Below, in pieces: positions 8,194 to 16,769 of a DNA stretch of 64,000 nt. Under the pieces are notes generated by a model. It saw only the letters and a program-made list of their open reading frames with translations. It did no database searches and was not told where the DNA came from. The first letter of the stretch is position 1. The number at the start of each line of letters is the position of its first letter. Source of the DNA: Nemorincola caseinilytica (lineage in GTDB: Bacteria > Bacteroidota > Bacteroidia > Chitinophagales > Chitinophagaceae); the NCBI RefSeq assembly GCF_039540515.1, contig NZ_BAABFA010000014.1, forward strand, positions 62,001 through 126,000. Direction: 5' to 3'. The position numbers and the translations under genes are program-made.

Positions 8194-10143
8194 TTGAAAA
8201 GGACATTCCGCGTACTTCTTAGCACGATATTCGCTTTCGGCATGGCACATGCCGTGTATGGACAGGTAATAAGCACCTATGCCGGAGACGGCACCGCTGC
8301 CTTTGGCGGCGACCTTGGACCCGCTACCGCAGCAAAACTGCAGGCACCGAAGTCGGTGGCATGCGATGCGGCAGGCAATGTATACATAGCAGACTATGAG
8401 AACCACCGTATACGCAAGGTGACGGCCGCTACAGGTGTCATCACCACCATATGCGGTACGGGTTTTGGCGGCTATTTTTCGGTAGATGACGGTGGGCCCG
8501 CAACAGCGGCGCGTGTAAAATGGCCATGCGGCATGACCTTTGATGCAGCGGGCAATCTGTACTTCTGCGATTTTGGTAACAACATCATACGCAAGATCAG
8601 CACTACGGGTATCATAACCACTATAGCGGGCGTGGCCGGCAGTGTGCCATCCTTTGGCGGTGATGGTGGCCTGGCTACGGCGGCCAACCTGGGTAATCCC
8701 ACGGGGCTGGCGATACATCCTACCACAGGCCGCCTGCTGATAGCCGACCAGCAGAACCACCGCATACGCACCATAGACATGACCACGGGGCTCATAACCA
8801 CTATATGCGGTAATGGCCTGATAGGCGTAGGCGCTGCCGGTGATGGCGGCATAGCTACGGCTGCCAAGCTGAACGAGCCTACCGATGTGGCCTGCGATGC
8901 TGCAGGTAATGTATATATAGCCGATAACGGTAACAACCGCGTGCGCAAGATAAATGGCACTACGGGCATCATAAGCACCTATGTGGGTGTGGTGGCAGGT
9001 ACAGTGCCCCCGCCTGTATATGGCTATGCCGGCGATGGCGGTCCTGCTACGGCTGCAAGGGTATACTATCCGCAGGCCATAACCGTGGATGGCCCGGGTA
9101 ACCTGTATATAAGCGACTGGAACAACAATGTGATACGGAAAGTGAACACATCGGGCCTGATATATACGCTGGCCGGTATAGGTACAGCGGGCTTTAGCGG
9201 AGACGGAGGCCTGGCCGATGCCGCACGCCTGGACCACCCTACGGGTGTGGCCATCGCAGGCGGAGATATCTTCATCAGCGACAATGGCAACAACCGTGTA
9301 CGCAAGGTGAAAATAGGCAATGAGCCCTATTTTACCCTGGGCGCCAGCACCAGTGTCATTATTTGTCCTACAGAGTTCACAACTATAGATACCGCACTGA
9401 GGGTAGATGATATAGACGTAGCCCAGACCCTGAGTTGGAGCCCTGTAGTGCTGCCTGCGCATGGTACGCTGGTAGCCACCTATTCGGCACCATCTACAGG
9501 CAGTACGGTGACCCCCGTGGGCATGACCTATGCACCATCTATAGGCTATACCGGACCAGATGTGTTCTCGGTAAAAGTGACGGACGGCACCTATTCTGAT
9601 ACGATAACCGTGAATGCCACTGTGATACCGATGCCCAGCCCGGGTACGCTGAGCGGCCCGGACTCGGTATGCCCCACACAGACAGTGACCCTGACCCCAT
9701 CGGTGACCGGTGGTACATGGAGCAGCAGCAACACTGCCAAGGCCACTGTATCATCTGCAGGCGGTGTAACAGGTGTGGCTGCAGGTACTGTGACCATCTC
9801 TTATGGTGTGGGCAACCAGTGCGGTACTACCTATGTTACAAAGACCATGACCGTGATAGCTACCGTACCATGTGTGAACAGCGTAGCCAAAGTAGAAAAA
9901 GGCGCTAACGCAGTAAAGATAATGCCCAACCCCAGCGCGGGAACCTTTACCCTCTACATAGCAGCGGCTACGAATGAGCGCGTACGCGCCGAGGTGCTGG
10001 ATGTGACCGGGAGGGCCGTATGGGCTTTTGATGCCGCGGTGAACAAAGAGACACCGGTAGACCTTCGGTTGCCACAGGGCATATATATGCTATGTGTTAA
10101 TGTAGAAGGCGAAAAAATAATGAAAAAGCTTATAATAGAATAG
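8194..10143 (+). CDS. Secreted NHL-repeat beta-propeller protein with T9SS type A sorting domain
   Basis: This 649-residue protein begins with a signal peptide ending near Val-Tyr-Gly-Gln. NHL repeats follow from residue about 25 to 385: AxxVYIADxxNHRIRKV and variants, alternating with GDGGxATAAxL blocks. They should fold into a six-bladed beta-propeller. A region of bacterial Ig-like character spans residues 390-560. The last 80 residues (KIMPNPSAGTFTL near residue 580, LPQGIYML near residue 627, ending KKLIIE) form the type A C-terminal domain for type IX secretion. No ATG is available upstream in frame; TTG at 8194, directly before the signal peptide, appears to be the start. Role unknown, probably adhesive or ligand-binding. 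Confidence 0.85.
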   Translation: MKRTFRVLLSTIFAFGMAHAVYGQVISTYAGDGTAAFGGDLGPATAAKLQAPKSVACDAAGNVYIADYENHRIRKVTAATGVITTICGTGFGGYFSVDDGGPATAARVKWPCGMTFDAAGNLYFCDFGNNIIRKISTTGIITTIAGVAGSVPSFGGDGGLATAANLGNPTGLAIHPTTGRLLIADQQNHRIRTIDMTTGLITTICGNGLIGVGAAGDGGIATAAKLNEPTDVACDAAGNVYIADNGNNRVRKINGTTGIISTYVGVVAGTVPPPVYGYAGDGGPATAARVYYPQAITVDGPGNLYISDWNNNVIRKVNTSGLIYTLAGIGTAGFSGDGGLADAARLDHPTGVAIAGGDIFISDNGNNRVRKVKIGNEPYFTLGASTSVIICPTEFTTIDTALRVDDIDVAQTLSWSPVVLPAHGTLVATYSAPSTGSTVTPVGMTYAPSIGYTGPDVFSVKVTDGTYSDTITVNATVIPMPSPGTLSGPDSVCPTQTVTLTPSVTGGTWSSSNTAKATVSSAGGVTGVAAGTVTISYGVGNQCGTTYVTKTMTVIATVPCVNSVAKVEKGANAVKIMPNPSAGTFTLYIAAATNERVRAEVLDVTGRAVWAFDAAVNKETPVDLRLPQGIYMLCVNVEGEKIMKKLIIE

Positions 10144-10398
10144 TCGATAAGCTATACAAGAGGTGTGCTACTGTTAATTTTCGCCGGCTATAGGCCAATA
10201 GCGTAAATTTATAAATACATAAGTGTGTCCTTTTGTTACCTTTCTATAAATAAAAGGTAAATTATTTGTAATTTAGTGGCTGGATCGACCCAACTTTTTG
10301 CCCCAATGCATCGTCTATAATGACAGACCTGCTGAAATACCCGTGTGTAAGAAGGATAAAGTGGTAGGTAAGAGAAAATTTTATAAGAGGATATTTTT

Positions 10399-13176
10399 AT
10401 GAAGAACAGTATTCTGAAGAAGGTAACAAGGCTTTGTATCGCCCTTTCGCTCTTGTTCACCACAACATCTTATGGCCAGCTTACGATAACAGATACGGGC
10501 AACTGTCTGAACCATGTGTTGCATGCCTCTATAACGGGTACACTGCCTACTGGTACCGGTATAACGGCTGATGATGCTTACTCTGGCCTGTTCCCGATAG
10601 GGTTCACGTTCAACTTCTATGGTACCAACTATACACAGCTGGTCATAGGATCGAACGGTGTACTGAATTTCGACGCTACACTGGCTGGCGCCTACTGCCC
10701 ATGGTCTATAACGGCGCAGCTGCTGGGCAACGCCAACATGCGCAATGCTATATGCGGCCCATGGTGCGATATTCTCATCAGCGCGGGTGGATCTATAACC
10801 CGCACCTCTACAGGTGTGGCGCCCAACAGGAAGTTCGCGGTGACCTGGTGCGGCACACGCATGTATTCATGTACTGCAGAGTGGACCACCACACAGATCA
10901 TCATTTACGAGACCAGCAACATCATAGAAGTACATACAGCACATAAGACAGCCTGTGCATGGAACAGCGGCCGCGCCATAACAGGTGTACACAACGCAGC
11001 AGGTACCGTGGCCACAGTGGCCCCCGGCCGCGACTGGAACCCATCGTGGACAGTTATCGCTCCGCCAGAGGCATGGCGCTTTACTCCCGCAGGTCCCACT
11101 TATACTGTAGCGCCTATCACTTATACTCCCCTGCCATATGCTACATCGGCCATATACTGGTACGACAGCACTACAGGTGCATACCTGGGCACAGGCCCAT
11201 ACCTGACGGTGAGCCCCACAGTGCCTACTACCTACATGGCAGCAGCACTGGGTTGCAACGATACTACCAAGGCCTATATACATGTACTGCCGGCTACAGC
11301 CATAGGTGGTATACCCAACATCAACAATGTGACCTACACACACCCTACGGAGTGTGGCAAATGTGATGGCACCATAACACTGCACGGCGTGAACCCTCAC
11401 CAGGTAGATACTGTATTCCATTCTATAAACGGTGTGGCGCAGCCGCCCTATGTAGACTCTGCTGCGCTGGATAGCACCATAGTGCTGGATAACCTGTGCG
11501 GCGCTACATATGACTGGATATATGTGAAAGTGGGCGATTGCCCCAGTAACCAGGTAGGCCCTATAACATTGGTGACGCCGGTACTGGCGATATCGAATGT
11601 AGTGGTGACCCACCCCACGGTATGTGGTAAGTTCGACGGATCGATAAAACTGTTCGGGCTTACACCGCTGAAGCCGGTATCTGTATACTACAATAATGGT
11701 ACGCCCCATACCGTGACCGGTGTGGTAGCAGGCGACAGCACCTTCCTGATAACGGGACTGGGTGCAGGTAACTATACAGGTATAGCGGCTACAGTGGGCC
11801 TGTGTACGGCCAACTGGCCTACGGTGGTGCTCACGGATCCACCGCCGTATATGCCATCGTTCACGCTCACTACGGGCCTGGGTTGCTTTGGCGATACGGT
11901 ATATGTGACCAATACCACCACACCTGCAGGTTACTATTCTTACTGGAACTATGAATACCCCTCGGGCTCGCTGGACAGCACCCGCCTGTTCCATGTGTAC
12001 AATACGCATCAGAACCCGCAGCCGAACAAGTATACAGGCTCGTATGTAGTGGCGCTGACGTATAATACCACCAACTATCACAACCCGGCATGTGCCATGA
12101 CGTACACACTCCCTGTGACCTTTGACCACCACCTGGTGCCATCGTTCACTACAGACCGCGATACTGTGTGCGCAGGTGAGAAAGTGGTGTTCACAAATAC
12201 TACCAATAGCGCACTGCCATCTAATTACTTCTGGCAGTTCGGAGAGGGTGGTACAGATAATACAGCATCGCCTACATATGAAAATTATAATGTAGGTGGC
12301 CACTACACGGCCACACTGACCGCTACCGATGAGCTGGGCTGCGTGGAATCAGCTACCCAGGGAATGGAGATAATAGAACTGGCAGCAAGGACCAACGTAA
12401 GCGATACGGATGTGTGCCTGAAAGAGCCTATGCCACTGTGGGTAATGGCGCATTTCCCGAACGGTAACGAATACCCTGTATCGTATAGCTGGACACAGAC
12501 GCCTAGTGGTGGCAACCTGACCCGTTATGACATAGCCGACCCGATGTTCTCGGGTATAGGTAACTATTCGCTGGGCGCTACGGCGAGCACTGCTCCGTTC
12601 GAAGATCATGTGAACGGTTGCCAGGTGACAATGCCTGTGGTGATACGTTCGCATCCGCCGCTCACCATTACCGACCTGCCGAACGGCCCGCTGTCGGTGA
12701 AGCTGGGTGGCAGCCTGCAACTGAGCGTAGGTGGTGGTGTGTACTACTACTGGAGCCCTGCTGATGGTACAATAAACAACCCGAACATCAACAACCCGAT
12801 AGTGACCCCTACCGACTCTGTGACCATGTATACGGTGCAGGTGATGAACCTGTGGGGATGCCTTGCAACTGCCAATATACTGGTGTATGTAGATGTAGAG
12901 ACAGACCAGTTCGTACCGAGCGGCTTTACGCCTAATGGCGATGGCAAGAACGATGTGTTCCGCATAGTAAGGCTGGATGCCCAGAAGCTGGTGGACTTCC
13001 GCGTGTACAACAGGTGGGGTGAGTGTGTCTTCCAGACGGCCAACAAAGAAGTGGGCTGGGATGGTATGTGGCAGAACAGGCCTGCAGATATAGGTACCTA
13101 TACTTACCAGATAATAGTAGCACTGCCCAATGGCCTGAACAAGACCTACAAAGGCAATGTGACGCTGATAAGGTAA
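10399..13176 (+). CDS. Large secreted PKD-domain protein with type B (gliding-motility-like) C-terminal domain
   Basis: The 925-residue product has a signal peptide (cleavage after Thr-Ser-Tyr-Gly, near residue 26). An N-terminal region of about 200 residues has an FYGTNYTQLVIGSNG-type motif (residues 75-90). Several Ig/PKD-like modules follow; the clearest PKD repeat is near residues 585-655 (FWQFGEGGTD ... YNVGGHYTATLTATD). The C-terminal 90 residues (FVPSGFTPNGDGKNDVF, FRVYNRWGECVF, GTYTYQI, ending VTLIR) are the type B sorting domain of T9SS cargo. It follows the NHL gene in the same orientation after a 255-base gap and has its own terminator. Likely a surface or matrix protein. Confidence 0.87.
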   Translation: MKNSILKKVTRLCIALSLLFTTTSYGQLTITDTGNCLNHVLHASITGTLPTGTGITADDAYSGLFPIGFTFNFYGTNYTQLVIGSNGVLNFDATLAGAYCPWSITAQLLGNANMRNAICGPWCDILISAGGSITRTSTGVAPNRKFAVTWCGTRMYSCTAEWTTTQIIIYETSNIIEVHTAHKTACAWNSGRAITGVHNAAGTVATVAPGRDWNPSWTVIAPPEAWRFTPAGPTYTVAPITYTPLPYATSAIYWYDSTTGAYLGTGPYLTVSPTVPTTYMAAALGCNDTTKAYIHVLPATAIGGIPNINNVTYTHPTECGKCDGTITLHGVNPHQVDTVFHSINGVAQPPYVDSAALDSTIVLDNLCGATYDWIYVKVGDCPSNQVGPITLVTPVLAISNVVVTHPTVCGKFDGSIKLFGLTPLKPVSVYYNNGTPHTVTGVVAGDSTFLITGLGAGNYTGIAATVGLCTANWPTVVLTDPPPYMPSFTLTTGLGCFGDTVYVTNTTTPAGYYSYWNYEYPSGSLDSTRLFHVYNTHQNPQPNKYTGSYVVALTYNTTNYHNPACAMTYTLPVTFDHHLVPSFTTDRDTVCAGEKVVFTNTTNSALPSNYFWQFGEGGTDNTASPTYENYNVGGHYTATLTATDELGCVESATQGMEIIELAARTNVSDTDVCLKEPMPLWVMAHFPNGNEYPVSYSWTQTPSGGNLTRYDIADPMFSGIGNYSLGATASTAPFEDHVNGCQVTMPVVIRSHPPLTITDLPNGPLSVKLGGSLQLSVGGGVYYYWSPADGTINNPNINNPIVTPTDSVTMYTVQVMNLWGCLATANILVYVDVETDQFVPSGFTPNGDGKNDVFRIVRLDAQKLVDFRVYNRWGECVFQTANKEVGWDGMWQNRPADIGTYTYQIIVALPNGLNKTYKGNVTLIR

Positions 13177-13199
13177 GAATGAAGATAGAATTGTACAGA

Positions 13200-13232
13200 G
13201 ACCGGCCATTGATCAATGGCCGGTCTTTTTTT
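13200..13232 (+). terminator. Strong intrinsic terminator after the PKD gene
   Basis: A perfect 26-base palindrome (13 bp per arm, 13200-13225) containing GGCCATTGATCAATGGCC is followed at once by seven T residues. Confidence 0.85.
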
Positions 13233-13284
13233 AACCCCTCCCGGCCCTGCCTACCGGCAGGCAGGCTCCCGCGAGGGGAGGAGC
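13231..13284. repeat. Dispersed palindromic intergenic element, copy 3 (expanded)
   Basis: CCCCTCCCGG at the left and GAGGGGAGGAG at the right match the copies at 1164, 5211 and 57274. Here they are separated by an inner palindromic insert, GCCTACCGGCAGGC. It sits just after the PKD gene terminator. Confidence 0.7.
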
Positions 13285-13375
13285 GTTCGAGAAAACTCAC
13301 GCTTTGATAAGATCAGCAATGGAAACTCAATGACCAGTTATTAAATTAGCGTTCTGTAAACAGATCAGAGCAAGT

Positions 13376-13750
13376 ATGAAACCACTATTGTATGTAGGAC
13401 TGGGAGGAGCGGCCGGCAGCATATGCAGGTACCTGGCCGGTCACCTGCTGGCGCGGGTGATAGCAACTCCATTTCCCGTGGCTACCTTTAGTATAAATGT
13501 GGTGGGCTCGCTGGTAATAGGTGTGCTGTTCGGTATGGCGGGGCGCAGCACATGGCCGTCGGCAGAGGGTGGTATGCTGCTACTGGCTACGGGATTTTGC
13601 GGAGGGTTCACTACCTTCTCGGCCTTTGCGCTGGAGAACGTGAACCTGCTGCAGAGCGGCAAATGGATGGTAGCAATGCTATATGCCGTATCGAGCGTGG
13701 TAGTGGGCCTGCTGGCGTGCAGGCTGGGTATGATGCTGGCCGCCAGGTAA
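13376..13750 (+). CDS. crcB: Fluoride exporter CrcB/Fluc
   Basis: This 124-residue, four-helix membrane protein belongs to the Fluc fluoride channel family, which works as an antiparallel dimer to expel fluoride. Signatures are GLGGAAGSICRY near residue 8, a conserved Asn in FSINVVGSL near residue 40, and the GFCGGFTTFSAFALE block near residue 77, which lines the pore and holds the central Na+ site. The length is standard. Upstream bases do not match a fluoride riboswitch. It converges on the glycosyltransferase gene with a 3-base gap. Confidence 0.93.
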   Translation: MKPLLYVGLGGAAGSICRYLAGHLLARVIATPFPVATFSINVVGSLVIGVLFGMAGRSTWPSAEGGMLLLATGFCGGFTTFSAFALENVNLLQSGKWMVAMLYAVSSVVVGLLACRLGMMLAAR

Positions 13751-13753
13751 TAT

Positions 13754-14704
13754 CTAATTGGTCTCTTCCTCTACTATATAATGATTGCGGTCGGCGGCAT
13801 TGCGCACTACCAGTTCGGCCACAAAGCCTGAAAGGAAGAAGAGTGTACCCATTATCATAGATGTAAGGGCTATGTAGAAAGCAGGCTTGTTGGTGAGACC
13901 GAAATCGGCACCGAAGCGCAGCTTATCTATAATGAGCATGACAACGAATACGAAACCGGCCAGGAAGGTGAATGCTCCCAATACGCCAAAGAAGTGCATG
14001 GGTTTTTTGCCGAAGCGGCTGGTGAACTGTATGGTGAGCAGATCGAGGAAGCCGTTTATGAAACGCTCCCAGCCGAACTTGGAAGTGCCATACTTGCGCG
14101 GGCGGTGCTGTACCACCTTCTCGCCTATCTTCTTGAAGCCTGCATGCTTTGCCAGTACGGGTATGAAGCGGTGCATCTCGCCATATACCTCTATGCTCTT
14201 TATCACCTTGCGTTTGTAGGCTTTCAGGCCGCAGTTCATATCGTGCAGCTTTATGCCGGTCATGCTGCGGTTCACGGCATTGTATAGCTTGGAGGGAAGG
14301 TTCTTGGTAAGGGCATTGTCGTAGCGTACTTTTTTCCAGCCACTAACGAGGTCGTAGCCTTCCTCTCCCTTTACCATATCGTATAGCTCGGGTATCTCGT
14401 CGGGGCTGTCCTGCAGGTCGGCATCCATGGTTATCACCACATCGCCCTCGGCAGCACGAAAACCCATATATAGCGCGGGACTCTTGCCATAGTTGCGCTG
14501 GAAGCGTATACCGCGAACAGAGGGGTATTGCTGAGACAATTGCCTGACCACGGACCAGCTACGGTCGGTACTGCCATCGTCTACCATTATGACCTCGTAG
14601 GTATAGCTGTGCGCACTGCATACTCTGTCTATCCATTCCACTAGCTCGGGCAGGGATTCCTCTTCGTTGAAAAGCGGTATGACTATAGAAAGGCAGGGAT
14701 GCAT
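13754..14704 (-). CDS. Family 2 glycosyltransferase, polyprenol-phosphate sugar transferase type
   Basis: The 316-residue product (from the ATG at 14704; another in-frame ATG lies at 14722) has a GT-A domain: SIVIPLFNEEESLPELV near the N-terminus, the nucleotide-sugar site MVDDGSTDRS near residue 43, and the metal-binding DADLQDSPDEIPE near residue 93. Two C-terminal transmembrane helices (about residues 230-255 and 270-295) follow. This is the layout of DPM1/GtrB-like enzymes that load a sugar onto undecaprenyl phosphate for transfer across the inner membrane. The sugar cannot be told from sequence. No GtrA-type flippase is next to it. Confidence 0.87.
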   Translation of the reverse strand: MHPCLSIVIPLFNEEESLPELVEWIDRVCSAHSYTYEVIMVDDGSTDRSWSVVRQLSQQYPSVRGIRFQRNYGKSPALYMGFRAAEGDVVITMDADLQDSPDEIPELYDMVKGEEGYDLVSGWKKVRYDNALTKNLPSKLYNAVNRSMTGIKLHDMNCGLKAYKRKVIKSIEVYGEMHRFIPVLAKHAGFKKIGEKVVQHRPRKYGTSKFGWERFINGFLDLLTIQFTSRFGKKPMHFFGVLGAFTFLAGFVFVVMLIIDKLRFGADFGLTNKPAFYIALTSMIMGTLFFLSGFVAELVVRNAADRNHYIVEEETN

Positions 14705-14806
14705 GAGGGTGCTAAAATACATGAATTTACTATCATCGGGGAGCTGACGTATAGAGACATTAGAAGATCAACATTTCTATAAGACAGTGCAATGAGGCAA
14801 GGGCTG

Positions 14807-14989
14807 TTACCAGTAGCCGCCATAATGCTTGCGCGGCTTGGCGCCATGCTTGTGCCAGAAATGGTAACGCTCTTTGGCATTGGTATATTTACCGCTCTTC
14901 AGATATTTTCCCCTGTATATGGTACGGCCGCAACTGCTGATGCTGACAAGCACCACTAGGGCCAACAGTAGCGTGAATAAGTTCTTCAT
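14807..14989 (-). CDS. Small basic lipoprotein, function unknown
   Basis: A 60-residue product starts with a signal sequence and a good lipobox, Ser-Ile-Ser-Ser-Cys, with Cys at residue 20. The mature part of about 40 residues is rich in Lys, His, Tyr and Gly (ends HYGGYW). It may bind cell-wall or outer-membrane components, but this is a guess. It lies upstream of the glycosyltransferase gene on the same strand with a gap of about 100 bases. Confidence 0.6.
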   Translation of the reverse strand: MKNLFTLLLALVVLVSISSCGRTIYRGKYLKSGKYTNAKERYHFWHKHGAKPRKHYGGYW

Positions 14990-15117
14990 ATCTATATGCT
15001 ATGCAAAATACTTTATTATTTAATATGCAGGTAGTCTGCGGCCGATTTTCTTTTGGGGTGTACACATAAGTGTGATGGGTCGGTATTTAAGTGGTCATAG
15101 GGTGTTCACACGCCATA

Positions 15118-15675
15118 TCATCCCTGGGAGAAAGGGTTGCGCCATTCGTGCTTCAGCAGGCCGGTGACCACCAGGTCTTCGGGGGCGCCATTGTTCATGA
15201 CTCCCTTGCGAATGATACCCTCTATACGAAAGCCCAGCCGCTCTGCTACGCGGCCGCTGCGTTTGTTGGTGGGTATGTAGTGTATCTCTACCTTATTGAG
15301 GCCGGCACGGGTGAACAAATGATCGAGCAGGGCGGCGAGAGAACGGGTAACAATGCCGCGGCCCTCATGCTCGCGGCCTATCCAGTACCCTACCTGGGCG
15401 CGCTTTATATCGTGCTGCCAGTTGTACATGCCTGTGCCGCCTATGATGGCGCCATTATAGAATATGCCCAGCGGCAGAGCTTCCTGGTCGCGCATCTGCA
15501 TTTGTGAGCGCTGAATGAATTCGGTGGAATGCTCGGGCTTTGTTGTAGCGGCCACCCAGCCAAGCCATGGGCTCAAATGTTGCCTCTGGCTATCTATGGC
15601 CGCAAAGAGCGCCCCGGCATCGTCGGGGGTATAGCTGCGCAGCAGCAGGTTATCGTCTACGGTTATGGAGGTCAC
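15118..15675 (-). CDS. GNAT N-acetyltransferase, RimJ/RimL type
   Basis: This 185-residue protein has the layout of the RimL/YdaF branch of GNAT enzymes: LLLRSYTPDDAGALF near the N-terminus, IIGGTGMYNW near residue 85, the acetyl-CoA pyrophosphate-binding segment REHEGRGIVTRSL near residue 102, and NKRSGRVAERLGFRIEG near residue 138. It probably acetylates a protein N-terminus or a small amine; the substrate is not evident. It lies 12 bases downstream of lpxD on the same strand and is likely co-transcribed with it. Confidence 0.87.
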   Translation of the reverse strand: MTSITVDDNLLLRSYTPDDAGALFAAIDSQRQHLSPWLGWVAATTKPEHSTEFIQRSQMQMRDQEALPLGIFYNGAIIGGTGMYNWQHDIKRAQVGYWIGREHEGRGIVTRSLAALLDHLFTRAGLNKVEIHYIPTNKRSGRVAERLGFRIEGIIRKGVMNNGAPEDLVVTGLLKHEWRNPFSQG

Positions 15676-15687
15676 AGGGGTGAGGGT

Positions 15688-16641
15688 TTAGAGCGTTTTG
15701 TTGCCGTATACTTTTTCCCAAAGCTCGGGTATACGTTTGATCCATGCCAGCTCGCGCATTTTGGGTTTCGCCTCGCCTACGGGAGACCCGAAATAGGTCT
15801 TGCCGCCTTCCAGGCCGGAGGGTACACCGCTCTGCGCCATCACCACGGCGCCCTTGCCTATGGTGAGGTCTTTGCTGACACCTACCTGGCCCCACAGTAT
15901 CACCTCATCCTCTATGATGGCCTTGCCACCTATGCCCACCTGTGCAGCAAAGAGGCAATTGCGCCCTATGATGGCGCCATGGCCGATGTGTATATGATTA
16001 TCGAGCTTGGTGCCTGCACCTATGATGGTGTCGCCGCTCACGCCCTTGTCTATGGTAGTGCCTGCGCCTATCTCTACATCGTTGTGAATGATGACACGGC
16101 CGCAGCTTTCCAGCTTATCGTACTGCAGTTCGCGGTCGCGGCGACGCTTGAAGTAGAAGGCATCGGCGCCTATGATACAGCCTGCGTGAATGATGACATT
16201 GTCGCCTATGACCGAATGATCGTAGATAGTGACATTGGGGTGAATGAGGCAATTGCGGCCAATGGTGACATGATGGCCTATGAACACCCCGGGCTGTATG
16301 TGCGTACCCTCACCTATAGTGGCAGAATCGCTGATCATTTTGCTGGCAGGCTCGAAGGGGCGGAAATGTTTTACGATCCGTACATAGGCGCTAAAGGGAT
16401 CGTCGGTGATGAGGAGGGTCTTGCCGGGAGGGCAGGGCACCTCTTTGTTGATGATGATGATAGTAGCCGCCGAATGCAGGCAGGCATTGTAGTATTTCTC
16501 GAAGTCGACAAAAGATATATCGCCAGCCTCTACCTTGTGTATCTCGTTGATGCCAGTGGCCTGCTGTGTGATATCGCCAGCCAGTTTTGCCCCGGTGAAT
16601 TCTGCCAGCCACTGCACGGTTACGGGTCGCTCGAACTTCAT
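15688..16641 (-). CDS. lpxD: UDP-3-O-acylglucosamine N-acyltransferase LpxD
   Basis: The 317-residue product acts in lipid A synthesis, adding the N-linked hydroxyacyl chain to UDP-3-O-acyl-glucosamine. An N-terminal domain (about residues 1-95) is followed by a long left-handed beta helix of hexapeptide repeats (I-G-x-x-x-x, residues about 100-290). The expected catalytic His lies in NHIHIGHGAIIG near residue 220. ATG 16641 is preferred because the promoter motif at 16661-16668 would otherwise lie inside the coding region; the frame is open to 16671. It is slightly shorter than E. coli LpxD (341), within family range. Confidence 0.88.
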   Translation of the reverse strand: MKFERPVTVQWLAEFTGAKLAGDITQQATGINEIHKVEAGDISFVDFEKYYNACLHSAATIIIINKEVPCPPGKTLLITDDPFSAYVRIVKHFRPFEPASKMISDSATIGEGTHIQPGVFIGHHVTIGRNCLIHPNVTIYDHSVIGDNVIIHAGCIIGADAFYFKRRRDRELQYDKLESCGRVIIHNDVEIGAGTTIDKGVSGDTIIGAGTKLDNHIHIGHGAIIGRNCLFAAQVGIGGKAIIEDEVILWGQVGVSKDLTIGKGAVVMAQSGVPSGLEGGKTYFGSPVGEAKPKMRELAWIKRIPELWEKVYGNKTL

Positions 16642-16660
16642 AAAAAATGCTTGTTTGCGG

Positions 16661-16668
16661 CAAAAGTA
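16661..16668 (-). promoter_or_regulatory. TAnnTTTG promoter motif of lpxD
   Basis: TACTTTTG on the minus strand ends 19 bases before the lpxD ATG at 16641. Exact match to the Bacteroidota -7 consensus. Confidence 0.6.
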
Positions 16669-16769
16669 CAATAGTATGGGGGTTTATGGACAGTACCCGG
16701 GTGGTCTCTTTTAGGTTGCAGGCTTGTGTTTTGCGGGGTATTTTGTAATGTTGGCTGTTATTAGGCAGT

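Noticed and set aside
8053..9462. Upstream extension of pccB through the opposite NHL gene
   Set aside because: The extension lacks carboxyltransferase similarity, overlaps a well-supported gene and lies upstream of the pccB promoter motif.
13285..13375. Possible fluoride riboswitch upstream of crcB
   Set aside because: I could not find the conserved pseudoknot segments of the crcB motif in this interval.
15529..16674. Long open frame on the plus strand opposite lpxD
   Set aside because: It arises from the periodic hexapeptide repeat codons of lpxD; it has no recognisable domain and covers a gene with clear family signatures and its own promoter.
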